Shown: positions 9,901 through 15,584 of the stretch, in pieces
How the letters are laid out: every line of letters begins with the position of its first letter
Numbering within the stretch: the first letter of the stretch is position 1
NCBI GenBank assembly: GCA_031254735.1
Contig: JAIRTU010000008.1
Coordinates: 1-16,087, forward strand
DNA length: 16,087 bases
From: Bacteroidales bacterium
GTDB lineage: Bacteria; Bacteroidota; Bacteroidia; Bacteroidales; WCHB1-69
Reading direction: 5' to 3'
The notes under the pieces: model-generated
Told to the model about the DNA's origin: nothing
Databases searched by the model: none
The model's input: the letters and a program-made list of their open reading frames with translations, nothing else
Program-made: the position numbers and the translations under genes

Positions 9901-11700
9901 ATTGTCGGGGTAGGATACCCATACCTTTAATGTATCGTATTCGTTCAGTCGCTGTGTATATTCTCCCAGACTTACTTGTGCGGTGTAATCCCAAAGCAAA
10001 GCAGGCGAAAAATGGATCACGGTATCTTTGGGCGTTTCGCCATTTATCGTATAAGAAACATTTATAAAATGCAGAGCCGAATCTCCTGTATTCTTTATCG
10101 TAGCCACAATCGGTGTAGGATGGTTGGCTGTTGTGATCACCGTATCGGGCAGATCGATAGCGTACAGCGTAGCAGAATTTTTCAGCCCTGTGCTTCTTTC
10201 CACATAAAAGCGTACATTGGCACGATGGGTAGTCAAAGTGCCGTTTCCTGTGCTGAAAGTATACCCTTCGTAATATACCGTAGAATTGAAAATGGTTTCG
10301 GTATAATGCCATGCGTTACGATGACTAAACCACCCATTACTGCGATTATGCCAATATATCAATAAGTTTTTGCCCGCAGGCAAATAAAAAGGCTGTTCCA
10401 ATGTTATCTCTACCCAACCGGGTTTTGTTACGTCTATTGCTCCCTGCCATACTTGCGTGCCTCCGTCGGTAACAGGGTCTACGTATGCGGTGGCAGACAG
10501 AGCAACGTCGTCTACCACCTTGAAATAACAGGTTTGATTGGGGAAATTCCGAACCAATGTATCTGCGTACTCCCACGCTAAACGCCTTATCAACTCTCCT
10601 GATGCATTGGCGTCGATCTCTGTTCCCAAATACAATTGACGCGTCCAACTGTAAGGATTCGTCCACGCAATGGGAATGCTGGGAGTGGTTGCAGTGCCTG
10701 TTCCTATGGTTATGTGATTTGTTTTTCCGGCAGGAGGTACTTTTATGTAGTAGCTCGAATTTGCCGTAGCTTCATTGCCAACGGTGTCTCTTCCGGTGAT
10801 GGAATAAACTACTTTTGTACCCTGCTCAAACGGTTCTATATTGCCTGTCCATAAAGAGTCGCCCATTATGTTAGACATCAAAACCGAGTCTGTTTTTATC
10901 GGTTGTCCGTTTTTAGTGGCGGTGTACACCAGATAAGGCTGTGCGATACGAGCCAATGTGCGGGTAGCTACTTTGGCGTTGACAGTCCATGCACCGGTGC
11001 TAAACACGGTGTCTTTCACCAATGGCGAGATAAACTCCACCACAGGGACAAACAGCTGGAATTTGGCAGCCTCTATTCGGATATTTTCCAACAGCCACCC
11101 ATACGAAGCATTGGAATAAGGCGTGTTTCCCCGAATGATGACAAAGCGAATGTCGACAATGGCATTGCCCCAATCGGCAGTCATATCAAAGGTTTCGTCT
11201 TTCCACCACAACGACGTTGGACGTGCCGTACTGTCGTTTGCCTGCCAATCGGGATAGCTTGCCGCATTAAATCCTCTAAAAGCATAATTGGCGGCTTTGC
11301 CTGTGTAGGATTTGGCGTCTACGGTATGCCAGATAGATTCTCCACTTCTTTTGAACCATATTTCGGTTCGGTCGCTCGGCGAGACCTTACAAATATGACT
11401 GAAATGAAACAACACAAAGTCGTCATTGGTAAAATTATAAGAACCAAGCTGTAAAAAAGCGGTATCGCCAAGATTGTTAGGCACTGTTCCCCGATACGAT
11501 CTGGATACTCCTGTCGGGTTGGCAGGACTTGGCAGAGAATATATCGTGTTCGGACTCCACCACAACGTTCCCGTAAACGATCCACTTCCGTCAAAATCTT
11601 CCAACTCTTCGTGAATGACCCGTTGGGAATAACTTTGTTGCACGATAAGCAACATCAACACTAATAAAAAAATCGAATTTCGTTTCATTCTTTTGTACAT
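3955..11700 (-). CDS. Giant modular secreted surface protein with beta-helix and T9SS type A sorting domain
   Basis: This 2581-residue protein is probably exported by Sec, crosses the outer membrane by T9SS and is anchored on the cell surface. A signal peptide ends near SYSQ (residue 26). The second methionine (residue 5) is an alternative start. Domain order, approximate: 27-214 MAM/lectin-like (ends YGWLLENIRIE); composite unit A 215-617; unit B 618-1022; right-handed beta-helix 1025-1465; CARDB-like 1465-1574; unit C 1575-1985; second lectin-like domain 1986-2150; CARDB-like domains 2150-2498; sorting domain 2499-2581 (NVPNPAKESTTIHYSV, ending KRMSIKR). Each composite unit is an Ig-like domain (about 105 residues, with D..GN near its end), a GTGTA-started module of about 175 with YSWTRQLY and PNQTCY motifs, and a CARDB-like domain. 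I see no catalytic motif. An adhesin or matrix role is inferred from architecture only. It is monocistronic, with its own promoter box and terminator. Confidence 0.9.
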   Translation of the reverse strand: MYKRMKRNSIFLLVLMLLIVQQSYSQRVIHEELEDFDGSGSFTGTLWWSPNTIYSLPSPANPTGVSRSYRGTVPNNLGDTAFLQLGSYNFTNDDFVLFHFSHICKVSPSDRTEIWFKRSGESIWHTVDAKSYTGKAANYAFRGFNAASYPDWQANDSTARPTSLWWKDETFDMTADWGNAIVDIRFVIIRGNTPYSNASYGWLLENIRIEAAKFQLFVPVVEFISPLVKDTVFSTGAWTVNAKVATRTLARIAQPYLVYTATKNGQPIKTDSVLMSNIMGDSLWTGNIEPFEQGTKVVYSITGRDTVGNEATANSSYYIKVPPAGKTNHITIGTGTATTPSIPIAWTNPYSWTRQLYLGTEIDANASGELIRRLAWEYADTLVRNFPNQTCYFKVVDDVALSATAYVDPVTDGGTQVWQGAIDVTKPGWVEITLEQPFYLPAGKNLLIYWHNRSNGWFSHRNAWHYTETIFNSTVYYEGYTFSTGNGTLTTHRANVRFYVERSTGLKNSATLYAIDLPDTVITTANHPTPIVATIKNTGDSALHFINVSYTINGETPKDTVIHFSPALLWDYTAQVSLGEYTQRLNEYDTLKVWVSYPDNQYDSVTWDDTLTKIKYGTIDLQAQFVDYFTDTVHHTGSFYISANIRSRTGNTDLTNRAALYTEITHNGTTEYDTLSMVFNAANGLWETFIPQTRFASKITYQLFLTDFLGNTISLVDTFYTEIFSPLGYAGYRIAGTGTAADYLYPLSMYDMYSWTRQLYFGTEINPAGSETKITKLAWEYAATTPPFDIPNQTCYMRAVDDASITLAQWEDPDKVEATQVWKGSLSVTTPGWVEIVLDHPFILPPNKNLLIYWSSEHGDFYGQDKTWNNTLMPQNMAITAHGDVGWTPQNGQVELTPYRPNARFYIEINPLLDNSVALAAIDSPQSGKVSPNVTIPVKISVQNEGFNDLSFCTIEWTRNGIPQPNVFSGSVYTFPTPLPVKFKDTLTIGYYTTGLGQVDEITVRVSLPNGVNTTDDVQTTRAVACAGFVAGTYHVGKSSSTLFPNVSAAIFAMKQCGISGKVSLLVEDGTYTESIDLSELNKMLTSADTIEIMSLSGNADDVIFQANAFGVKIKDMENIYLKNISIHLSGEGYGVLLNDSCSNIEISDCIIYTDTTHTGTATTHAGIYKGSDGVADNVRIFNNRIIGGYAGIFLSAASTHKNTRCICNNNNVENAYHIGISIQHTETPSICYNTILSSAGNYMDTAQWWGMALDNCLLDKVSNNRINALGATHTPANRGISIVEANQGVDYSPVQFFNNEIMLQSNCPLSLSTANYTFGVQLHHSKVNLYHNSVYMSATTAGRVLHNVSSIYPVDIRNNMFIGSGALAWAVYSNGSAVTMDYNNYVYGNAMGAYKNTPVANLAAWQTATGQDAHATATLPPFTDINTSMEISSHFEQFLSPVLTAVSTDINGNTRASATCMGAYTTPLVNEHFTHFHFDRWNEDVIENQVVPVNIKVSNLSAVPVDSLVFDLLMNGVSQTYTHVFSSPLSPLADTVIVAGTFLADTVNNIEVWLRTVNGSATHPMKDSIFARSEIKPLAEFAQPPVDDTVHTLTFDVNVFIRSFTGAPTTVPQLNITTMINDASTLTSSIPMVYVNGIWQAKLPPQYYNSKVIYSLTVEDTLGNSCTITDSTRLKFDHAGIDTVIIGSGTAYSAKNPVSGAFNYSWSRNYYLDYEINPNRKGGTINSFSFYNSRVYNLNTDSVYFYFKAVSDSVASLGYIDPVADGATLVRGAVAVRVNNIAGWVTFVLDVPFYLPPNMNLLVYCNNFDGTWGGSFRWVYTVQPANRSVYADNDDAFPRTAEGTLSNQRPNFKVEMDAPSVYYAGHNLAVSSMIEPINTNDLCTPDYSPVKIVVTNWGEQEFNFSTNPVEVGVAIEDPTGNAYQYTSTVFTGTLAPEENEVIEIMSAMPIMYAGVYNIKAWATSAIDGYPYDDTLFTQFISGRVPLPTQEDFSNGIPLQFDSRAERGNNSWEAYNDPTATVQPNFGAGMIRFAGTAGAVALLTIRQVDLYHAVDPFVEFWYYHDTNTADDDFSFLEININVNGNEENLAIIYLHDPQGHHGWKRYYYSLSKYTTVRGCVLIQFKAMNNNTSPYSSKQYIDYIQLSSEPDVAVSEVIITPEPTACSRNNRTVAVVIATTRNQGVTFDNNSLLVNIDGLSHDIPLHGKSLPPYSSDTITILNMDMPLGKTSITACLHQPVDGIAANDTAKKIITINPKLEVVVRNISTFATPARATFENPQKITLKNTGNTELLNIGLILTVNTPAGTLPYHFSTRETYTQPLAVGDTVDITFNEAYTVPWADRYYVEVLAYVTCDSANVHTSDEVQEYVNMTDLFIVDITHPANGTIDRVGETVNVSLRIKNRDIGKIYNEGDVKAGILIKDTNGVELAAIDLEELPEIGGNAEIAYTFNGAYTVPSQNSYRIIAYLTGMDEYPENDTLDKLRFTDGVDLLQRDNLSFRMEQNVPNPAKESTTIHYSVPQDGEIVFHMYSVSGQRLYTKEENVSFGSHQIELNLSDYAAGVYFYSMEYNGQRLVKRMSIKR

Positions 11701-11736
11701 TTAATATTGTTAAAAGTTTTATCTAATTTATCAACA

Positions 11737-11744
11737 CAAAGGTA
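11737..11744 (-). promoter_or_regulatory. Bacteroidota -7 promoter box for the giant gene
   Basis: The minus strand reads TACCTTTG, a full match to the Bacteroidota primary sigma factor consensus TAnnTTTG. It lies 36 bases upstream of the first ATG, leaving room for a short leader. I see no clear -33 TTTG at the expected distance. Confidence 0.6.
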
Positions 11745-11924
11745 CAGCAAATTCCAACTTTACGCTATCCCAATTTTGTGGGATTATTTATTTTTGTTTA
11801 TCACCAATTATAATGAAGCATGCAGCACAACAAATTTACTCATAGTTATCCCATCAAAAAAGACAGCAATCAGCGATAAACGGTTAGTGGTAGGTGACGG
11901 TTTGTTGTGTCGGCGGTGCGGGTT

Positions 11925-11957
11925 AAACCTTTGAGGTTTGCCAAACCTCAAAGGTTT
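11925..11957. repeat. Perfect palindrome with 16-bp arms, copy 2
   Basis: AAACCTTTGAGGTTTG (11925-11940) and its exact complement CAAACCTCAAAGGTTT (11942-11957) are separated by one base. This is the intact form of the palindrome at 3559-3591, so the giant gene has one copy on each side. Confidence 0.95.
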
Positions 11958-12010
11958 GAATTAATCACAGTAATCATATAAATCACACAAATCACAGTTC
12001 AGACGGCGTG

Positions 12011-12048
12011 AAAGTCCCCTTCAGGGGCAAATTAGAGACAATGTTTTG
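12011..12048. repeat. Inverted copy of the left-flank element 3456-3504
   Basis: AAAGTCCCCTTCAGGGGC followed by AAATTAGAGACAATGTTTTG is the reverse complement of the left-flank element, minus a nine-base segment. It directly abuts array 2, just as its partner adjoins the reversed array-2 unit at 3410-3432, apart from the 27-base boundary element. Confidence 0.85.
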
Positions 12049-12186
12049 GCGTGCCTGCCTTGCCTTCCCTTGCGCGTCTGCCTTGCCTTCCCTTGCGCGT
12101 CTGCCACGCCTTCCCTTGCGCGTCTGCCTTGCCTTCCCTTGCGTGCCTGCCTTGCCTTACCTTGCGCGTCTACCACGCCTTACCTT
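12049..12186. repeat. 23-bp tandem array (array 2), six copies
   Basis: Units start at 12049, 12072, 12095, 12118, 12141 and 12164. The typical unit runs GCGCGTCTGCC then TTGCCTTCCCTT. Variants have GTGCCTGCC at the start (units 1 and 5), CCACGCC in the middle (units 3 and 6) and TTACCTT at the end (units 5 and 6). On the opposite strand the unit begins AAGGGAAGG, sharing AAGGGAA and the 23-base period with array 1. There are no spacers and no coding potential beyond a repetitive frame. Confidence 0.93.
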
Positions 12187-12236
12187 GGAGTGTCCTCCCG
12201 TTCCTTACCGGTGTCTTTTTATAACAGAAAATATTA

Positions 12237-12278
12237 GGGTGTCGAATACGAGAAGGTGTTAAGCACACACCAAAACAA
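12237..12278 (+). repeat. Short form of the array-1 locus: GGGTGTCGA plus 27-base boundary element
   Basis: GGGTGTCGA (12237-12245), six bases, then the 27-base element identical to 3437-3463. The same two ends enclose 272 bases, including array 1, at 3192-3463. This copy therefore looks like a version without the array. Confidence 0.8.
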
Positions 12279-12348
12279 CAAAGAGGCATTAACAATTTAC
12301 CACTAACAATTAACCACTATTAAAATCTCCCGCAGGGAAAATATTATA

Positions 12349-12383
12349 GTGATTAGCGGTAAGCGATAAATGGTTGGTTACGC
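12349..12383 (+). repeat. 35-base element shared with the left-hand flank, copy 2
   Basis: This gapless counterpart of 3689-3723 begins GTGATTAGCGGTAAGCG and ends TTACGC. A related, looser sequence (GCGATAAACGGTTAGTGG) is found near 11873-11890. Confidence 0.75.
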
Positions 12384-12535
12384 GTTTTTGTTTCGGCGGT
12401 GTGTGCTGTGTGGTAGGAAAATTTTCATCTCTTGAAAAGGGAAAATTAGTTCATTGCGTGTTTGTTATGTTATTTCGACTTCGCGACGGCTGCATTATTC
12501 ATTTATTTATTCTCTATTCGTTATTCATTTTTTTA

Positions 12536-12543
12536 TACCTTTG
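12536..12543 (+). promoter_or_regulatory. Bacteroidota -7 promoter box for mutB
   Basis: TACCTTTG matches TAnnTTTG exactly and lies 35 bases upstream of the mutB ATG, in an AT-rich stretch. This indicates that mutB is transcribed from its own promoter and is not read through from an upstream mutA. No good -33 TTTG is visible. Confidence 0.65.
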
Positions 12544-12578
12544 CACCTGTTTATAAATTTAATGATAAATAAATATTT

Positions 12579-14735
12579 ATGCGTCCTGATTTTAGTAAAG
12601 TATCTTACAAAAACAGTTCAAAGTCAGCACAAAAGGCTGTAAAAAACGCCACTGTTCCAACGTCCGACAGTAATATGTGGATAACTTCGGAGCAAATACC
12701 GGTGAAACCTGTTTACTATAAAAAAGACCTTGCCGACATGGAACATCTCAATTATGCGGCGGGCATTCCTCCTTTTTTGCGGGGACCTTACTCTACCATG
12801 TATGTGATGAAACCGTGGACTATCCGCCAATATGCAGGATTTTCTACGGCGGAAGAATCCAATGCGTTTTATCGCAGAAATCTGGCTGCCGGACAGAAAG
12901 GTTTGTCTATCGCTTTCGATTTGGCAACGCATCGCGGATACGACAGCGACCACGAGCGTGTGGTAGGCGACGTCGGGAAAGCAGGCGTGGCGGTAGATTC
13001 TATCTTGGATATGAAAATATTGTTCGACCAGATTCCTTTGGATCAAATGTCGGTATCGATGACCATGAACGGCGCTGTATTGCCGATTTTGGCATTTTAT
13101 ATTGTGGCGGCAGAAGAGCAGGGCGTTTCTATGGAAAAGTTGCAGGGTACTATTCAGAATGATATTCTCAAAGAATTTATGGTACGCAACACCTATATAT
13201 ATCCGCCCATTCCGTCGATGAAAATCATTGCCGATATTTTTGAGTTCACGTCGAAGAATATGCCTAAATTCAACTCTATCAGCATTTCGGGATACCACAT
13301 GCAAGAAGCAGGCGCTACCTGCGACATCGAATTGGCGTATACGCTGGCAGACGGCTTGGAATACCTGCGTGCAGGAACAAATGCAGGCATGGATATAGAT
13401 TCGTTCGCACCTCGTTTATCGTTTTTCTGGGCAGTGGGAATGAACCATTTTATGGAAATTGCCAAAATGCGTGCGGCTCGTATGCTTTGGGCAAAGATTG
13501 TCAAAGAGTTTAATCCGAAAAATCCTAAATCGTTGGCATTGCGTACGCACAGTCAGACTTCGGGTTGGTCGCTTACCGAGCAAGACCCTTTCAACAATGT
13601 GGCTCGCACGTGCATAGAGGCTTTGGGTGCGGCTTTGGGGCATACGCAATCGTTGCATACCAACGCTTTGGACGAAGCCATTGCTCTACCCACCGATTTT
13701 TCGGCACGTATCGCACGAAACACACAAATCTATCTTCAAGAAGAAACCAACATCTGCCGTGTGGTTGACCCATGGGCAGGTTCTTATTTTGTGGAAAGCC
13801 TCACGCACGAAATTGCACACCGTGCATGGGAACATATCGAAGAGGTGGAGAAATTGGGCGGCATGGCAAAAGCCATAGAAACCGGCATTCCCAAAATGCG
13901 TATCGAAGAGGCTGCGGCTCGGAAACAGGCTAAAATAGATGCAGGAACAGATACCATTGTGGGAGTGAACAAATATCGTTTGGAGAAAGAATCTCCGCTT
14001 GAAACATTGGAAGTGGACAATACCCTTGTTCGGGAGGCACAGATTGCACGTTTGGCAAAGCTGCGTGCCGAACGCAACAGCGAAGAAGTAGAAAAAGCCC
14101 TGAACGCAATTACTGCCTGTGCCGAAACAGGAGAAGGTAACTTGTTGGCGTTGTCGATAGATGCGGCTCGGAAGCGAGCTTCTTTGGGGGAAATTTCTAT
14201 GGCAATGGAAAAAGTATTCGGACGTTATAAAGCAAAAATAAATTTAATTTCAGGAGTGTACAGTTCGGTAACTAATAATAATGAAAGTTTTGGCAAAGCG
14301 TGTCGGTTGGCAGACCGTTTTGCAGAGATAGACGGTCGTCGTCCGCGTATCATGATTGCCAAAATGGGTCAGGACGGACACGACAGAGGGGCAAAAGTAG
14401 TCGCCACGGGGTATGCCGATATAGGTTTTGACGTGGATATGGGTCCTTTGTTTCAAACGCCGTCGGAGGCGGCAAAGCAAGCCGTTGAAAATGATGTTCA
14501 CGTAGTGGGCGTTTCGTCGTTGGCGGCGGGTCATAAAACGCTTGTTCCTCAAATTATCGAAGAGCTGAAAAAGTTGGGCAGACCCGATATTTTGGTGATT
14601 GTCGGCGGGGTAATTCCTGCACAGGACTACGATTTTCTGTATAAAGCCGGTGCGGTTGCCATTTTTGGTCCCGGAACGGTTATCAGCGATGCGGCGATCA
14701 AAATGTTAGAAATCATGATCGCTCAAAGAAGTTAA
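12579..14735 (+). CDS. mutB: Methylmalonyl-CoA mutase, large (catalytic) subunit
   Basis: This adenosylcobalamin-dependent enzyme interconverts succinyl-CoA and (R)-methylmalonyl-CoA in the propionate/succinate pathway of the cytoplasm. The 718 residues match the usual MutB length. The N-terminal TIM barrel carries [19 protein letters not shown] (catalytic Tyr at 85, corresponding to Tyr89 in Propionibacterium numbering), [12 protein letters not shown] (His240, corresponding to His244) and the family signature RIARNTQ...[10 protein letters not shown]. The C-terminal cobalamin domain has DGHDRG at 599-604, with His601 as the lower axial cobalt ligand, and the following [20 protein letters not shown] segment. 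All core residues are present. Lys78 stands where many homologues have Arg (RPWTIRQY). In Bacteroides and Propionibacterium the non-catalytic partner mutA lies just upstream, but here only repeats do. The gene has its own promoter box and terminator. Assignment to the mutase is secure; a related acyl-CoA mutase is unlikely given the conserved motifs. Confidence 0.96.
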   Translation: MRPDFSKVSYKNSSKSAQKAVKNATVPTSDSNMWITSEQIPVKPVYYKKDLADMEHLNYAAGIPPFLRGPYSTMYVMKPWTIRQYAGFSTAEESNAFYRRNLAAGQKGLSIAFDLATHRGYDSDHERVVGDVGKAGVAVDSILDMKILFDQIPLDQMSVSMTMNGAVLPILAFYIVAAEEQGVSMEKLQGTIQNDILKEFMVRNTYIYPPIPSMKIIADIFEFTSKNMPKFNSISISGYHMQEAGATCDIELAYTLADGLEYLRAGTNAGMDIDSFAPRLSFFWAVGMNHFMEIAKMRAARMLWAKIVKEFNPKNPKSLALRTHSQTSGWSLTEQDPFNNVARTCIEALGAALGHTQSLHTNALDEAIALPTDFSARIARNTQIYLQEETNICRVVDPWAGSYFVESLTHEIAHRAWEHIEEVEKLGGMAKAIETGIPKMRIEEAAARKQAKIDAGTDTIVGVNKYRLEKESPLETLEVDNTLVREAQIARLAKLRAERNSEEVEKALNAITACAETGEGNLLALSIDAARKRASLGEISMAMEKVFGRYKAKINLISGVYSSVTNNNESFGKACRLADRFAEIDGRRPRIMIAKMGQDGHDRGAKVVATGYADIGFDVDMGPLFQTPSEAAKQAVENDVHVVGVSSLAAGHKTLVPQIIEELKKLGRPDILVIVGGVIPAQDYDFLYKAGAVAIFGPGTVISDAAIKMLEIMIAQRS

Positions 14736-14756
14736 CAGCTATACATTATTTCCGTC

Positions 14757-14793
14757 TAAAAGCCGTTTTTGATTATTCTTAAACGGTTTTTTT
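14757..14793 (+). terminator. Rho-independent terminator of mutB
   Basis: CCGTTT (14763-14768) pairs with AAACGG (14781-14786). A-rich sequence precedes the stem and seven T follow it, so the stem can extend by A-T pairs. It lies about 22 bases after the stop codon. Confidence 0.75.
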
Positions 14794-14878
14794 GTTTTGT
14801 TGCATGCGGAAACCGATTTTTCCCTGACTTTTTTTCCGATTTTTTCTTTACAGGCAAAATTCATATTGATAATATTAT

Positions 14879-14886
14879 TATCTTTG
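14879..14886 (+). promoter_or_regulatory. Bacteroidota -7 promoter box for the outer-membrane protein gene
   Basis: TATCTTTG matches TAnnTTTG and lies 31 bases upstream of the ATG at 14918. It is downstream of the mutB terminator, which supports a separate transcript. Confidence 0.6.
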
Positions 14887-14917
14887 TGCAATTATTAATA
14901 AACAAATTTGTTGCAGT

Positions 14918-15538
14918 ATGAAAAAAAGTTTATATTTTATTGGATTGTTTTGGTTCTCTGTTGTTTTGGTTTCTTCTTCTGTTTACGCACAGGGACCTCC
15001 CACCAAGTATGATGAAAAGAGTAAAGATGCAAGTGATGTAAAATTTGCGTTGAAACTGAATGCGACTTCCCTTATTTCGGGAGAACTTCCTTTGTCGTTT
15101 GAGTACCGGTTTATCGAGCGGCTTGGGGTAGAAGCCGGTGCGGGGCTTATTTTGCCCTATTATGTCAACTTTGAATTTCTTAACTCTGAGATCGGGTCTG
15201 GCTTTGGAGATGATAATCATACTCCGTTTACCAACAAAGAAATGGGATATTCTCTCTTTTTTTCTTTCAACACTTACGTAGGAGTTGGAGATTGGGGGAA
15301 TGTGTTTGTCAATCCGTATATTCATCATCGGCATTATTCTACCGTGAATGTGCTTAATTGCGGATTGGAATTTGGTTATCAAGTTATCTTTTTCAATGCT
15401 TTGCTTTTGGATTTTGCTCCGAGACTATATTGGAAGCACGAAAAATCGCTTGGTCAAGCCAACACAAAGTTTTACAGAGAAACGATGAGGTTTCCTGTTG
15501 ATTTTACATTCTCGATAAAGATTGGTTACGCTTTTTAA
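14918..15538 (+). CDS. Putative outer-membrane beta-barrel protein
   Basis: This 206-residue secreted protein has a signal peptide (lysines at 2-3, hydrophobic core, cleavage probably at YA-Q near 24/25). After a short polar stretch it shows alternating beta-strand patterns: LKLNATSLISGELPLSFEYRF, RLGVEAGAGLILPYYVNF and YSLFFSFNTYVGVG, and it ends in SIKIGYAF with a C-terminal Phe, as expected of Bam-assembled barrels. The size would suit an eight-strand barrel. The pattern of 'basal response then Y/F-rich strands' resembles small conserved Bacteroidota barrel families such as DUF3575, but I cannot confirm which family. No enzymatic motif is visible. It has its own -7 box and is followed after 46 bases by another secreted protein on the same strand, so the two may be an operon. 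Confidence 0.7.
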   Translation: MKKSLYFIGLFWFSVVLVSSSVYAQGPPTKYDEKSKDASDVKFALKLNATSLISGELPLSFEYRFIERLGVEAGAGLILPYYVNFEFLNSEIGSGFGDDNHTPFTNKEMGYSLFFSFNTYVGVGDWGNVFVNPYIHHRHYSTVNVLNCGLEFGYQVIFFNALLLDFAPRLYWKHEKSLGQANTKFYRETMRFPVDFTFSIKIGYAF

Positions 15539-15584
15539 TTTTTAGTTTTTTTTATATTAATATTCATTAAATACTTTATTTGTT

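Larger units (their letters stand above)
11701..12578. other. Repeat-rich intergenic region between the giant gene and mutB
   Basis: These divergent upstream regions of two genes face each other across about 880 bases. Besides the two promoter boxes, the region holds a perfect palindrome, an inverted copy of a left-flank element, a second 23-bp array, the 42-base short form of the array-1 locus, and a 35-base shared element. Stretches 11745-11870 and 12384-12530 show nothing I recognise. Short open frames here (for example across 12008-12262) are translations of the array and not genes. Confidence 0.8.

Noticed and set aside
11707..11934. 75-codon plus-strand frame upstream of the repeats
   Set aside because: It runs over the promoter region of the giant gene and ends inside the palindrome; it has no motif and no start signal.
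12008..12262. Plus-strand open frames rich in LPCLPLRVCLAFPC repeats
   Set aside because: They are translations of the second 23-bp array. The composition is unlike a protein, and two overlapping frames are open simply because the unit lacks stops.
12624..13304. Minus-strand frame of 226 codons inside mutB
   Set aside because: It is antisense to highly conserved methylmalonyl-CoA mutase sequence and is a shadow of it.
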